Notes: generated by a model from the sequence alone, not told the origin. Counted from the first letter of the stretch, positions 34,236 to 43,534 are shown. The stretch is DNA of 64,000 nt from Desulfovibrio sp. JC010 (GCF_010470675.1 NZ_VOIQ01000007.1:117188-181187); one strand, 5' to 3'. Numbers and translations are program-made.

Positions 34236-35342
34236 CTAATTCAAAATACTCTGATATAAAGTCATAGTCCGTTTCAGGAAATCTTCTCCTGAAAGCTGGG
34301 ACATGGTTCTTTTGTGTTCTGCGAGCAGTTTTTCCCGGAAACCGGGGTTGTTGATTGCTTCGGTAAGTTTGAGGGAAAGCTGGGTCACATCCTGCGGCGG
34401 CACGAGGGCCTGCGGCGGCAGCAGGTCGGGCATGACGCCTACTGCTGTGGAGATGAGCGGTCTTTCACAGGCCATGATTTCAAGGGCTGCACGGGCGATG
34501 GTTTCCGACCAAAGCGAACCTATAACCCCGATATCCATGGCCGAAATGCAGGCCGTGACATCTGCGCATTTGCCGCTGATGGCGGTGATGTCGTTTAGTC
34601 CGTAATCGGTAAGCCAGCTGTCCACTTCATGCCTGCTGGTGGCGGTGGGAAATCCGATCAGGAAAAGCTTGACGGATTTGCCGTGAACATTGTTGCGGGT
34701 TTTGGCAAGGGCTTCGATGAGTTCCTTCTGGCCTTTGACCCGGTCGAACCTGCCGAGCATGCCGATAACCATATCGTCGTCACTGAATCCGAATTGCTCA
34801 CGGACATTTTTGCGGCCCTCAGGGTCAAAACGAAATTTATCGCTGTCCACACCGCCGTGGATGAGCCAGAGACGGTTCTCGGCCAGTTCCATTTTTTTCA
34901 GGAAATGGTCGGCCATCCTTTTGTTGGTAACCACCACGGCGTCCGCTACTTTGGAATGCAGGTAGCGGTTGAAAAAATCACTTTTGGGCAGCCGCTGGTC
35001 GCCTCTGGTCCTGACCAGTTTGTAGCCCATGCGCATCTTGCGCAGGATTCCCCACCAGAAAAATGCTTCCCCGCGATGGCAGTTAACCACCTGCGGCTTG
35101 TGCTTTTTGATCAGGGAAAAAACCTGCGAACAGGCCTTGATGAGCTTGTGCGGGCGGGCGGAATTAAGTTCAATGGTTTTCACTTTCAAGCCCATTTTAA
35201 GGGCTGTTTCCTCGGTTTCCGAACCGGGAACAGTGATGACCAGCACTTCGTGCCCTCCGTCCTGCAGCAGCTTGCTCAGGTAGAGGGCATACCATGAAGT
35301 GGCATTGAACCAGCGGACGTTGATAACTTGGAAAATTCGCAT
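34236..35342 (-). CDS. Glycosyltransferase family 4
   Basis: 368 residues. N-terminal Rossmann domain with ISARWFNATSWY-like start (actual NVRWFNATSWYALYLSKLLQ) and C-terminal GT-B domain with IGMLGRFDRVKGQKELIEA near 195-215 and the nucleotide-sugar site EIMACERPLISTAVG near 288-302. Transfers a sugar with retention of configuration, likely in surface polysaccharide or lipopolysaccharide building. Stop is 3 bp from the convergent MltB stop. Confidence 0.9.
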   Translation of the reverse strand: MRIFQVINVRWFNATSWYALYLSKLLQDGGHEVLVITVPGSETEETALKMGLKVKTIELNSARPHKLIKACSQVFSLIKKHKPQVVNCHRGEAFFWWGILRKMRMGYKLVRTRGDQRLPKSDFFNRYLHSKVADAVVVTNKRMADHFLKKMELAENRLWLIHGGVDSDKFRFDPEGRKNVREQFGFSDDDMVIGMLGRFDRVKGQKELIEALAKTRNNVHGKSVKLFLIGFPTATSRHEVDSWLTDYGLNDITAISGKCADVTACISAMDIGVIGSLWSETIARAALEIMACERPLISTAVGVMPDLLPPQALVPPQDVTQLSLKLTEAINNPGFREKLLAEHKRTMSQLSGEDFLKRTMTLYQSILN

Positions 35343-35514
35343 GTGAGTTTATGATAATCCGTAAAGAACTAAAGGGTCTGGCAAAATAACCGATGTTGAT
35401 TATGTTCTGAAAAATCAACCTTGCTTAACTGTACACAGGGTATGTTTTTTTATTAACATGATCAAATACCATTTGGCAGGGAAATTATTTTTTTATTGCA
35501 AAGCAGGTGATTAA

Positions 35515-36393
35515 TTGGCTGTTATTAATAATGCCGTCAAAGTGTCCGTGATAATACCCACTTACAACCGGGCGGAGCGTATCTGCCGGGCTGTGGATTC
35601 GGTGCTGGGGCAGAGCTTTGATAATTTTGAATGTCTGGTCGTGGATGACGGTTCCACGGATGATACGGCACAGCGGTTGGCGGATTATACCGATCCCCGG
35701 CTGAAGGTACTCTGGCAGGAAAATCGCGGCGTTTCAGCTGCAAGGAATTTCGGGATTGCCAATTCCGGTGGAAGTTTCATTGCCCTGCTGGATTCAGATG
35801 ATCAGTGGGTGGAGCATAAGCTGGCAAAGCAGCTTTCATTCATGGAAGAGGGCGGCTTTGAAATCAGCCAGACCGATGAAATCTGGATTCGCAAGGGCAA
35901 ACGGGTTAATCAGTGCAAAAAGCACGAGAAACCCGAAGGGATGTTCTTTGACCGTTCACTGGAGATGTGCATGGTCAGCCCTTCCTGCGTGATTTTCAGC
36001 CGCAGGTTCTGGGATGAGCTGGGCCCTTTTGATGAAGATATGGCTGCCTGCGAGGATTATGACCTCTGGTTGCGGGCAGGGCTTAAGTATCCGGTGGGGC
36101 TTTTGCGTGAACGGCTGACCGTCAAACACGGCGGGCGGCCGGACCAGCTTTCCAATAGTGTAGGGTGTTTGGATTTATACAGAATGTACGCTATAGTGAA
36201 GCTGCTTAATGAGGGAACACTTCCTGCTGAAGCGCGGAGCATGGCCCTTGCTGAGTTGCAGCGCAAGGCCGCTTTTTATATCGGCGGATGCAGAAAAAGG
36301 GGGCGCGATGGGCAGGCCGCAAGGATCGAGCGGCTGGTGCGGGATATTGTTTCCGGGAATCCGGTGTCGCCCGCTGAAATAATAAAAAGCTGA
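35515..36393 (+). CDS. Glycosyltransferase family 2
   Basis: 292 residues from a TTG start with a weak AGGTGA site. GT-A fold: VSVIIPTYNRAERICRAVDS, VVDDGSTDDTAQRL, ALLDSDDQWVEHKL (the DXD-type motif) and EDYDLWLRAG. Inverting transferase using a nucleotide sugar, probably for cell-surface glycan. Next to a GT4 gene read divergently; the 172-bp gap between them is AT-rich and probably holds both promoters. Confidence 0.92.
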   Translation: MAVINNAVKVSVIIPTYNRAERICRAVDSVLGQSFDNFECLVVDDGSTDDTAQRLADYTDPRLKVLWQENRGVSAARNFGIANSGGSFIALLDSDDQWVEHKLAKQLSFMEEGGFEISQTDEIWIRKGKRVNQCKKHEKPEGMFFDRSLEMCMVSPSCVIFSRRFWDELGPFDEDMAACEDYDLWLRAGLKYPVGLLRERLTVKHGGRPDQLSNSVGCLDLYRMYAIVKLLNEGTLPAEARSMALAELQRKAAFYIGGCRKRGRDGQAARIERLVRDIVSGNPVSPAEIIKS

Positions 36394-36439
36394 AACGGGC
36401 CGGGATATTGAACATCACCCGGCCCTTGAGCGGTCCTGA

Positions 36440-36802
36440 TCAGGCCATTATTTCTTTTTTGCTGAAGGCTTCGGCTTTCACTCTGTCGAGCAGGCTTCCG
36501 AGGCATTCTTTGACGTTTTCACGGATGTCTCCAGCTACGATGAGGAAGAGCAGGTCGTCCCCGGGTTTGAACACGCCTTCATTGGCATGGACGACTATTT
36601 TATATATTCCGGGGAATTTTTCATGTTCCTGGCGGAGTTGTTCGATTTTTTCACGGTCGGCCTTGATTTCGATGCCGGTAACTTCTTCACGGGTTCCCCG
36701 CGACCAACCGCGGACGATTCCGTTATGGATCAGGATCATGCCTACATTATCGGCAAATTCCGGGTCCTGTTTGAGTTCAGCGATTTTTTTTGAAATGTCC
36801 AT
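36440..36802 (-). CDS. moaE: MoaE-like molybdopterin synthase large subunit
   Basis: 120 residues. GMILIHNGIVRGWSRGTREE near 21-40 and the following GIEIKADREKIEQL match MoaE, as does the C-terminal basic stretch KAEAFSKKE. MoaE with MoaD carries sulfur into precursor Z to make molybdopterin. It is shorter than typical MoaE (about 140-150 residues), so loss of some C-terminal active-site residues is possible. moaD is not adjacent. Convergent with the GT2 gene; a GC-rich hairpin (36396-36425) lies between the stops. Confidence 0.75.
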   Translation of the reverse strand: MDISKKIAELKQDPEFADNVGMILIHNGIVRGWSRGTREEVTGIEIKADREKIEQLRQEHEKFPGIYKIVVHANEGVFKPGDDLLFLIVAGDIRENVKECLGSLLDRVKAEAFSKKEIMA

Positions 36803-36831
36803 AATTCCTCCGCAAGTAAGGAGTTGTTGTT

Positions 36832-39471
36832 TTGTATTCGATTTCGAGCTTATTTGAAAATTTTCCGGTTGTCAGCCATTCCCGCATGGTAAACCGAGGT
36901 TTCGGTGTCTGGATCGTCTGGGCTGACACATTGGAAGATTCCATTGTGCGCAGTATGCGTGACTTCGGCGGCATGTGCATGAGCGAGGAATCGAATCAGG
37001 CTTACTGGTTTTTCTTCAGTGATGATGTCTTCCGGGTGGTTGCCCGTCTTGAAATCTGGGCCCGGCTCAATCCTATGCCTGTTTATATTCAGGTTATGCC
37101 GGCCACGCTTCTAGTGGATTATAATCTTGATCTTTCTCTCAAAGTGGACACTGAATTTACCAATCAGCAAACAGCCCTGCCCACTGAGTTTGAGGTAATT
37201 ATCCATCCCAAGCTTTCCGACTCCGTAAAAGCCATTGCCGGATTGAAGCTTGAGGAAGTGCGCACGCCTACCGGTATTTCCAAGTCCGGCTGGATGTCTA
37301 TGGACCCGGATCAGGGGCTGGGTTACGACTCCCTGCAGAACTGGTATTTCATAATGATTCCGGTGGGTAATCCTTCAGATAAGGAGTTTATTAAGGGCTG
37401 GCGTTCTTTTTTTTCCGAAGTGCAGGTAATGCTCCAGAGACTGGGGATTCAGTATATTACATCGGAAGTTAAGGTTATCCTGCCCATCGCTTCCCTTTCC
37501 GTGCTGCGTACTTTTCTGCGGGAACTGCTGGTGCTTATCAATCGGGTCAGGAACAATGAGATGACAGAGGAGGTGGCTTACTGGCCTTCGGTTATGGCTC
37601 TTGTTCCCCAGATGAATATGAGCTTTAACGATGAGGTCGTCCGCAAAGTCAACCTTGACTGGGATAAACTCACTCCGGACTGCCCGCACCTGCGTTACCG
37701 GGATGCATTCCTGCTTGGAGTTGATTTCGCAGTAAACGAGGTCCGTTTCGGCAGCGAGCAGGAAAACGTGGATGGATGGTGTCATGTCAGCCTTAAGCAG
37801 GGGGTGCACGATACCAGTTCTTCCGCCGTTTCAGTGACCATTTCCCGAAAGGTTTCGGTGGGGGAATACGAGGACTGCTTTTATTGCGGCATGAAGAACC
37901 ACAGCCCGGCAGAGTGTCCCAGTCGCAGCCTGAACGGACTCGACCCGGTGGTTTGGAAGCAGCTTGCGGCTATCGACAGCGAAAAATTTACCGAAGGTTT
38001 CCAAAATATTGACCTTCAGATGCAGGGGAAAAATAATGTCCTCGAAGAATTTTCCAGAATCCTGCACAAGGGCAAGGGGTATGAAGGGGTTGTAACCCGT
38101 GCCCTTTTTTCCATTAATGCTATTGCGCAGCTGCGCACGCTTTATATGGTTTGGCGTTGTCGCGGCAAGGACTGGCCGCGTGGAATCAAGGATCAGGGAC
38201 CGGAAGAGGGCGAGCTTATCTGGTCCGCGTATGAGGCCCTGCGCAATGGGTCCCGCAACGAGGCCGAAACTTTGATCAAGAATGCCATGATCCGGTTCAG
38301 CCGCAGTTACCAGCCCAGATCACTGATGGCGTTTTACGAGCTTGAGGCAGGCAATCTGGAACAGGCTTATTTCTATTGGCAGGAAGCGGAAAGACTCTGC
38401 TATTCTCCTTTGCAGCAAGGATACTTTGTGTATCTTCAGGGGCGCATGCAGGAAGTTATGGGGGAATTCGGCGAGGCCAGCGATATCTACAGGAAAGCCC
38501 ACAACAAATGTTCTGAATGGCTCGAACCGCAGTACCGCCGGGCCGTATGCATGGTAAAAATGGGTTTTGCGGAGCAGGCCCTTTCGTTGTTCAATGATGT
38601 TATTGAAAAAGATCCGCATTATTTCAACAGAGCGGCAATCGATCCCGAACTTGATCGAGGCAGGCTGACTGTCCTGCAGGAAATGGGGGATCTCTGGGCA
38701 ACTGCTGAAGCAGAAGCCAAGGAAGTCGCATCCGGAATGGATAACCTTTCCTCTGATATTGCCCAGTGGTTTGAAGAAGGGCACGAGTTTGCAGATGAAG
38801 CTACCCGGTTCATGGATCGCATGAACAAGCTGGCCAAGATTAAAAACTATGTCGCCTTCCGGCAGCTGACCAGCGGCATCGCCCGGCTGACCGATGAAAT
38901 TGAAAAGCGTGTTGAATACGAAATTAAGGTCATCAATAAAAAACTGGAAATCTACCGTGAGGAATTGCTGGACGTCCAGCGCGAGGCTTCATGGTTTCCG
39001 TTTCCCAAGCTGCTGACCGAATTCAACAGCGATTTCAATTACTGCGCGGATAAGATTTACTGGATCAAAACCCAGCAGCTCAATGCTGCTGAGACTTTCC
39101 GCAAGACCCAGCGTTATCTGGACCGCATTGATGACCGCTTGAAAAAGCTCAGAAAAAGATTGGTTACACTCAGGGTTATCCGCGATTCAACCCTTTTTAT
39201 CATGCTGCTGGGCAGGACTTTTATCTGGATGGAGGTGGTTCTGCTTGGGCTTGCCTTGCTTTGCATTCCCGCGCTGATCTACTATTCAAATAATTTCCAG
39301 TCGAATTTTATTATAGATATGATTATTCGCCAGAAATGGGAGTTTCAGAAAGGCTTGATCCTGATCCTGAGTATTCTGGCCCTTGCCATTTCAGCGTTCC
39401 GTGCTGCAGTTGTTTTTGAAAAGAAGAAGCGGGAACTCTTTCTTATTGATGATGGTAAGGATGATGATTGA
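36832..39471 (+). CDS. Large TPR membrane protein with CCHC zinc knuckle
   Basis: 879 residues from a TTG start with AAGGAG 8 bp upstream. Parts: N-terminal ~340 residues unrecognised; a perfect zinc knuckle CFYCGMKNHSPAEC (Cys 349, Cys 352, His 357, Cys 362; CX2CX4HX4C); a helical region with several TPR-like repeats (about 470-620); a long coiled coil (about 640-780); two close C-terminal membrane helices (about 785-815 and 838-865) and an acidic tail. Likely an inner-membrane protein with a large cytoplasmic domain. Family unknown. The knuckle is the retroviral-type nucleic-acid-binding motif, rare in bacteria; whether it binds RNA or merely zinc is unknown. Confidence 0.8.
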   Translation: MYSISSLFENFPVVSHSRMVNRGFGVWIVWADTLEDSIVRSMRDFGGMCMSEESNQAYWFFFSDDVFRVVARLEIWARLNPMPVYIQVMPATLLVDYNLDLSLKVDTEFTNQQTALPTEFEVIIHPKLSDSVKAIAGLKLEEVRTPTGISKSGWMSMDPDQGLGYDSLQNWYFIMIPVGNPSDKEFIKGWRSFFSEVQVMLQRLGIQYITSEVKVILPIASLSVLRTFLRELLVLINRVRNNEMTEEVAYWPSVMALVPQMNMSFNDEVVRKVNLDWDKLTPDCPHLRYRDAFLLGVDFAVNEVRFGSEQENVDGWCHVSLKQGVHDTSSSAVSVTISRKVSVGEYEDCFYCGMKNHSPAECPSRSLNGLDPVVWKQLAAIDSEKFTEGFQNIDLQMQGKNNVLEEFSRILHKGKGYEGVVTRALFSINAIAQLRTLYMVWRCRGKDWPRGIKDQGPEEGELIWSAYEALRNGSRNEAETLIKNAMIRFSRSYQPRSLMAFYELEAGNLEQAYFYWQEAERLCYSPLQQGYFVYLQGRMQEVMGEFGEASDIYRKAHNKCSEWLEPQYRRAVCMVKMGFAEQALSLFNDVIEKDPHYFNRAAIDPELDRGRLTVLQEMGDLWATAEAEAKEVASGMDNLSSDIAQWFEEGHEFADEATRFMDRMNKLAKIKNYVAFRQLTSGIARLTDEIEKRVEYEIKVINKKLEIYREELLDVQREASWFPFPKLLTEFNSDFNYCADKIYWIKTQQLNAAETFRKTQRYLDRIDDRLKKLRKRLVTLRVIRDSTLFIMLLGRTFIWMEVVLLGLALLCIPALIYYSNNFQSNFIIDMIIRQKWEFQKGLILILSILALAISAFRAAVVFEKKKRELFLIDDGKDDD

Positions 39472-39555
39472 TTCATGTATTGTTTTGTAATTAAAGGCTT
39501 TTTTGATTGGTTTCAAAAGGGCCTTTTTTCTTGCCGGACAGGCAGGGCAGGCAAT

Positions 39556-39571
39556 TGGTACACTTGGTGCA
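39556..39571 (+). promoter_or_regulatory. Candidate sigma-54 promoter
   Basis: TGGTACACTTGGTGCA matches the -24/-12 consensus TGGCACG-N4-TTGCA at 9 of 12 defined positions with correct GG-to-GC spacing. Start of transcription would fall near 39582, about 33 bp before the muramidase ATG. No enhancer-binding protein gene is nearby. Confidence 0.4.
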
Positions 39572-39614
39572 AATCCCATGTTGAAAAGATATTTTTTTGA
39601 CAGAGGGATTACTC

Positions 39615-40616
39615 ATGACCAATGTGACCAACGATATTGCCGCGATGATGAAGATGCTGGGGAATGTTTCCGGTAACGGAAGCGGTTCCGCCCCTAACCT
39701 TGCTGCCATGAAAGGGCAGGCCGGGGCTTTCGACATGGAACTCATGATGGCCGAGAAGCTGTTTTCCGGCGGTTCAGGCGACCAGTTTTCGCCCAGCAGC
39801 ATGGACATGGGAGTCATGAACGATGTGCTCATGCTGGAAGCCCTTACCGCGCTTAATTCCGTAAAAGGCTTGCAGTCCGGAACAGGTATGCACAACGCGC
39901 AGGCTCTCAATGCCTATCGCGCCAATCCCGTTGCCACCGACAATGCTGCTGTCAAAAAAATGGACACTTCAGCATTTAACCAACTGGTTACCGGAGATCT
40001 TGCCGCAAAATTTGAATCAGGTTCCAACGGTGTTTCCGCCATCGGCTATGACCGGGTGGGCGGTACTTCTTACGGAAAATACCAAATTGCCTCCAAGACC
40101 GGGACCATGGATCGTTTTATCCAGTTCCTTAAAGACAAGGCTCCGGAAATAGCCGACAAGCTGCTCGGTGCCGGGCCTGCTGATACCGGTTCAAAAGCAG
40201 GCTCCATGCCCGATATCTGGAAGCAGCTGGCCGATTCCGATCCCAAGGGTTTTGAAAAGTTGCAGCACGATTTTATTCAGGGCAGCCACTACGATCCCGC
40301 AGCCAAGATGATTCTCGAAAAGACCGGCATAGACATGAATTCACTGCCCGCTCCGGTACGTGAAGTGCTCTGGTCCACATCAGTACAGCACGGCCCAACA
40401 GGGGCCTCCAACCTGATTGCCAAGGCTATCGACAAGCTGGCCGCAAATGCCGAAAGCAAAGGGTTTCCCGCTGATCTGGTCAAGGAAATATACGGCGAGC
40501 GCAAAGGACAGTTTTCGTCTTCTACCGAACGGGTACAGCAGAGCGTGGCTAATAGATTTGATAAAGAGCAAAGCACAGTACTGGCCATGCTCAACGGAAT
40601 TTCCAAAACGGCATAA
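39615..40616 (+). CDS. Putative secreted or flagellum-associated peptidoglycan hydrolase
   Basis: 333 residues from the ATG at 39615, with GAGGGA upstream. The N-terminal ~100 residues are Met/Gly/Ser/Asn-rich with no signal peptide. The C-terminal domain (about 120-330) begins AAKFESGSNGVSAIGYD and SYGKYQIASKTGTM, with Glu in the position of a lysozyme-like catalytic residue, and resembles the muramidase domains at the end of some VgrG proteins. Lack of a signal peptide suggests export by a specialised route. A sigma-54-like promoter would fit flagellar-type regulation. Substrate not proven. Confidence 0.65.
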   Translation: MTNVTNDIAAMMKMLGNVSGNGSGSAPNLAAMKGQAGAFDMELMMAEKLFSGGSGDQFSPSSMDMGVMNDVLMLEALTALNSVKGLQSGTGMHNAQALNAYRANPVATDNAAVKKMDTSAFNQLVTGDLAAKFESGSNGVSAIGYDRVGGTSYGKYQIASKTGTMDRFIQFLKDKAPEIADKLLGAGPADTGSKAGSMPDIWKQLADSDPKGFEKLQHDFIQGSHYDPAAKMILEKTGIDMNSLPAPVREVLWSTSVQHGPTGASNLIAKAIDKLAANAESKGFPADLVKEIYGERKGQFSSSTERVQQSVANRFDKEQSTVLAMLNGISKTA

Positions 40617-40622
40617 ATGTAT

Positions 40623-40709
40623 GCCTCCGGCGGCTGGGGAAGGGAAACTTTTGGGAAAAGTTTCCCTTCCCCAGACCCCATCCCTTCAAAACTTTTTAGT
40701 AAGCTTCGC
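40623..40709 (+). repeat. Palindromic intergenic repeat, copy A
   Basis: Starts GCCTCCGGCGGC, has an inner hairpin (GGGGAAGGGAAACTTTT pairing with AAAAGTTTCCCTTCCCC), then AGACCCCATCCC, AAAACTTTTTA and ends GCTTCGC. It begins 6 bp after the muramidase stop. Shares its ordered blocks with copies B, C and D. Confidence 0.8.
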
Positions 40710-40733
40710 ACAGATATTTGACGACCTACCTTC

Positions 40734-40779
40734 AATAACTAAAGCGCAATACCTCGAAAGATATTGCGCTTTAGTTATT
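40734..40779. terminator. Long perfect hairpin between repeat copies A and B
   Basis: 18-bp arms AATAACTAAAGCGCAATA and its exact complement, 10-nt loop. Probably a bidirectional terminator for the convergent genes, although its T-run is short. Confidence 0.7.
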
Positions 40780-40802
40780 TGCACTATTTTTAATACGAAG
40801 CG

Positions 40803-40891
40803 GCGAAGCCCCGATAAAAAGTTTTTGGGAGAGTCCAGAGAACCTTTTTTCCAAAAAAAGGTTCTTTGGTCCCCGAAGGGCCGCCGGAGGC
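40803..40891 (-). repeat. Palindromic intergenic repeat, copy B (inverted)
   Basis: On the minus strand it reads GCCTCCGGCGGCCC, inner hairpin AACCTTTTTTTGG/CCAAAAAAAGGTT-type, CTGGACTCTCCC, AAAAACTTTTTA, and GCTTCGC. It ends 4 bp after the stop of the NFACT gene, mirror image of copy A. Confidence 0.8.
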
Positions 40892-40895
40892 ATTC

Positions 40896-42407
40896 TTATT
40901 TCTTAGCCAGTTTTTCTTCTAAACTCTGATCAATATCAACATGCAGGTTCTGGAGCACGCTGTCTACGGCTACTTGCCCGTGAGCCCAGCCTTTTACTTT
41001 GCGGACATCTTTTACCAGCGCGCACATGACATCGGCTTTAGAGTCGTTGGTGCGGTAGCTTTTCAGGGCTGCGAGTATGGCAGCCTCGCGCAGGGTCTGT
41101 TCCGGTACTTCCTGACTTGGATGGTCGCGTTTGAGGATAACGTGGGAGCCGGGGCCGCCCTGTACGTGGAACCAGTAATCAAATACTGAAGACACCTTGC
41201 TCAGAATTTCGTGGTTGGCTTTGCTGTTCTTGCCGCGGATCATCAGGAAACCGTCGGAAGAGATGAACAGGGCAGCGGCGATATTTTTATACTTCTTGGG
41301 TATCTCGATATTTTTCTTTTTCTTGCCCTTGTCGGCGGCGGGCATGAGGTTGGCTTTCAGGAACAGCTCATGCTCGGCTTCCACTTCCTGCCTGCGCCTT
41401 TCCATGTGCTTGAATCCGCGCTGTGCCTTGGCTGCGAAGCGGAATATCTTTTCCATGTTCTCAGTGGGAGTCAGTAGCGGATCGAGACTTACTTCCATTT
41501 CGCCGTGTTCGGGATGGGTGACAGTTACCTTGTCCAGCTCACGCAGGTCCTTTAAGCGGTACATCTCGGCCTGCAGGGCTTCGGCTTCGATCTTGCGGGC
41601 CTGAAGTGCGCGCAGCCGTTCTTCTTCCTGCTCAATACGTCTGAAAATCTTTTTGAATTTCTTTTTGCCGGACTTGAGAGTGCTGCGCTGTTCGGCATTC
41701 TCCATGCGCTCCATGACCGGGAAGAGAATCTTTTCTCCGTACACGGATGCTGCTTCAATGGCGGAATCGTAAATCTCTTCAGCGGCTTTGGGGTTGGACC
41801 AGACGCGCGGGGCGGTCAGTTCACCTTTTTTTTCTGAAATGTAGAAGCGGTCAGAGATTCCCATTTCAAGGCGGTCCAGCAGGTCCCGTCCTTCGTCTTC
41901 GGCAAGCGTGTTCAGGGTCTTGCGCAGAGGAGGGGATATCTGCGGATATTCGCGCCAGATTTCATCGTCCGAGCGGGCTTCCTCGTAGGGTGGCCAGCTG
42001 ACAGGCGCGGGAAATCCTTCCGGAAGGTCATGAATCAGGGAGACTCCTTTTTTCATGTCCAGCAACAGGTAGCGGTATTTATCGCGTTGTTTCCATGGGG
42101 AAAGGGTGAAGGCAACCCGCAGGTTGATCCAGTCGTGATGGGCTTCGAAGAGCCTGCGTCCGGCCAGCCGTTTACGCAGCCACATGACCTGTGACGGCGG
42201 GCTGGGGGGATTAACCGGTTTCACCCTTGAAAGAAAGAGCAGGCCCACCGATTTGGCGGGCCTGAAGAGAAGATATTCCTTACCTCCCTTTGATTGGAGC
42301 GCGAAAGTCCACACTCCCTCAGCGGGGGCAAATATTTTTTCCACCCTGCGGCCTTTGAGGTTTTCCTCAAGTTCACCGATCAGGGCACGAAAGAAGTGTG
42401 CATCCAT
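40896..42407 (-). CDS. NFACT-domain protein (Rqc2/RqcH-like, fibronectin-binding family)
   Basis: 503 residues. NFACT-N start MDAHFFRALIGELEENLKGRRVEKIF, a central coiled coil (about 245-345), and the C-terminal NFACT-R domain: LMIRGKNSKANHEILSKV, then the signature GGPGSHVILKRDHPSQE and KGWAHGQVAV. RqcH-type proteins bind obstructed large ribosomal subunits and add alanine tails. Function in ribosome rescue is inferred from the family; no partner gene is adjacent. Confidence 0.9.
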   Translation of the reverse strand: MDAHFFRALIGELEENLKGRRVEKIFAPAEGVWTFALQSKGGKEYLLFRPAKSVGLLFLSRVKPVNPPSPPSQVMWLRKRLAGRRLFEAHHDWINLRVAFTLSPWKQRDKYRYLLLDMKKGVSLIHDLPEGFPAPVSWPPYEEARSDDEIWREYPQISPPLRKTLNTLAEDEGRDLLDRLEMGISDRFYISEKKGELTAPRVWSNPKAAEEIYDSAIEAASVYGEKILFPVMERMENAEQRSTLKSGKKKFKKIFRRIEQEEERLRALQARKIEAEALQAEMYRLKDLRELDKVTVTHPEHGEMEVSLDPLLTPTENMEKIFRFAAKAQRGFKHMERRRQEVEAEHELFLKANLMPAADKGKKKKNIEIPKKYKNIAAALFISSDGFLMIRGKNSKANHEILSKVSSVFDYWFHVQGGPGSHVILKRDHPSQEVPEQTLREAAILAALKSYRTNDSKADVMCALVKDVRKVKGWAHGQVAVDSVLQNLHVDIDQSLEEKLAKK

Positions 42408-42423
42408 TTACTTTGATCCGGGC

Positions 42424-42786
42424 TTAGTCTCCGCGGTTTTGTTCCTCTTCTTCCTGCTTGCTTTTGCAGGCGATACAGAGGGTGGTTACCGGGCGGGCCT
42501 TGAGCCTGGGAACGGAGATGTCGTCACCGCAAGCGTGGCAGATACCGAAATCACCGTCATCAATGCGCTGGATGGCCTTCTGGATTTTTTTGATCAGCTT
42601 GCGCTCCCTGTCTCTGAGTCTGAGAGTGAAGGCTCGGTCGGACTCGGCAGTTGCACGGTCTGCGGGGTCTGCATAGGTCTCCCCGGATTCAGTCATGTCG
42701 TCGATTGTTTCCTTGCCCTTCTGAAGGATGTCATCAAGCATCTTGTTCAGGGTTTCACGGAAGTATTCAATATCTTTCTGTTCCAT
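42424..42786 (-). CDS. dksA: DksA/TraR-type zinc-finger transcription regulator
   Basis: 120 residues. N-terminal coiled coil with the DPADRA tip motif (about 45-50) and C-terminal four-Cys zinc finger (CHACG, CIACK). DksA binds the RNA polymerase secondary channel and modulates stable-RNA and stress promoters with ppGpp. It is 20-30 residues shorter than E. coli DksA, as common in deltaproteobacteria. It lies 16 bp upstream of the NFACT gene, so the two are probably co-transcribed. Confidence 0.88.
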   Translation of the reverse strand: MEQKDIEYFRETLNKMLDDILQKGKETIDDMTESGETYADPADRATAESDRAFTLRLRDRERKLIKKIQKAIQRIDDGDFGICHACGDDISVPRLKARPVTTLCIACKSKQEEEEQNRGD

Positions 42787-43150
42787 ATTGATAACCTCTC
42801 TTTTTAATAGACGGAGGTGGGGTTACGAGTTTGCCAAAACAACTCTAACTTTTAAGATGAATGGTATTAGCCTAAAGTGGCTATGGAAGTAAAGGGCATG
42901 ATAAAAAAAAATAAAAAAATAAAAAATTAAAACGGTTGACAAAAAAAAACAGCTGCCCTAAACACGTTTCTCAACGACACACCAGTCGATTCTTTGAATT
43001 AAATGTTTGACTTTACGGACGTATATCTTTGCAGAATAAGTAGTAATTATTCTCAATATGTCCAGTAGAGGGAAAGCAAAAGATATAAAAATTTAAAAAG
43101 GTGTTGACAGTTTTATAACAGAAAGTTAAAAACTGCTTCGCTTTTCGTGA
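42787..43150 (+). promoter_or_regulatory. AT-rich intergenic region with tRNA array promoter
   Basis: A 364-bp gene-free stretch with long A runs. TTGACA (43104-43109), 17-bp spacer, TAAAAA (43127-43132) precedes the first tRNA-Gly by 18 bp and is the likely array promoter. A second TTGACA near 42937 has no good -10. The left part should carry the dksA promoter on the minus strand. No open frame of note. Confidence 0.55.
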
Positions 43151-43225
43151 GCGGGAATAACTCAGTGGTAGAGTACAACCTTGCCAAGGTTGGAGTCGCG
43201 AGTTCAAATCTCGTTTCCCGCTCCA
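43151..43225 (+). tRNA. tRNA-Gly (GCC), copy 1
   Basis: 75-nt cloverleaf with CCA encoded. Anticodon loop TTGCCAA; anticodon stem CAACC/GGTTG. Confidence 0.97.
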
Positions 43226-43232
43226 AAAAGAC

Positions 43233-43307
<75 letters not shown>

Positions 43308-43310
43308 AGA

Positions 43311-43385
43311 GCGGGAATAACTCAGTGGTAGAGTACGACCTTGCCAAGGTCGGAGTCGCGAGTTCAAATCTCGTTTCCCGCTCCA
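43311..43385 (+). tRNA. tRNA-Gly (GCC), copy 2
   Basis: As copy 1 but with anticodon stem CGACC/GGTCG, a compensated pair change. Lies 3 bp after tRNA-Cys. Confidence 0.97.
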
Positions 43386-43451
43386 AAAAATTTCCTGGGT
43401 CCGTCCCTGTGACTGTCCCTTCCTTCATATTGTTTGAAGGTAAAGCCCCGA

Positions 43452-43526
43452 GCGGGAATAACTCAGTGGTAGAGTACAACCTTGCCAAGGTTGGAGTCGC
43501 GAGTTCAAATCTCGTTTCCCGCTCCA
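43452..43526 (+). tRNA. tRNA-Gly (GCC), copy 3
   Basis: Identical to copy 1 (CAACC/GGTTG stem). A 66-bp spacer of no recognisable content separates it from copy 2. Confidence 0.97.
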
Positions 43527-43534
43527 GAATTTCA

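Noticed and set aside
36396-36425. GC-rich hairpin between the convergent GT2 and moaE genes as terminator
   Set aside because: Arms are good (GGGCCGGG/CCCGGCCC) but no T-run follows on either strand, so it was not listed as a terminator.
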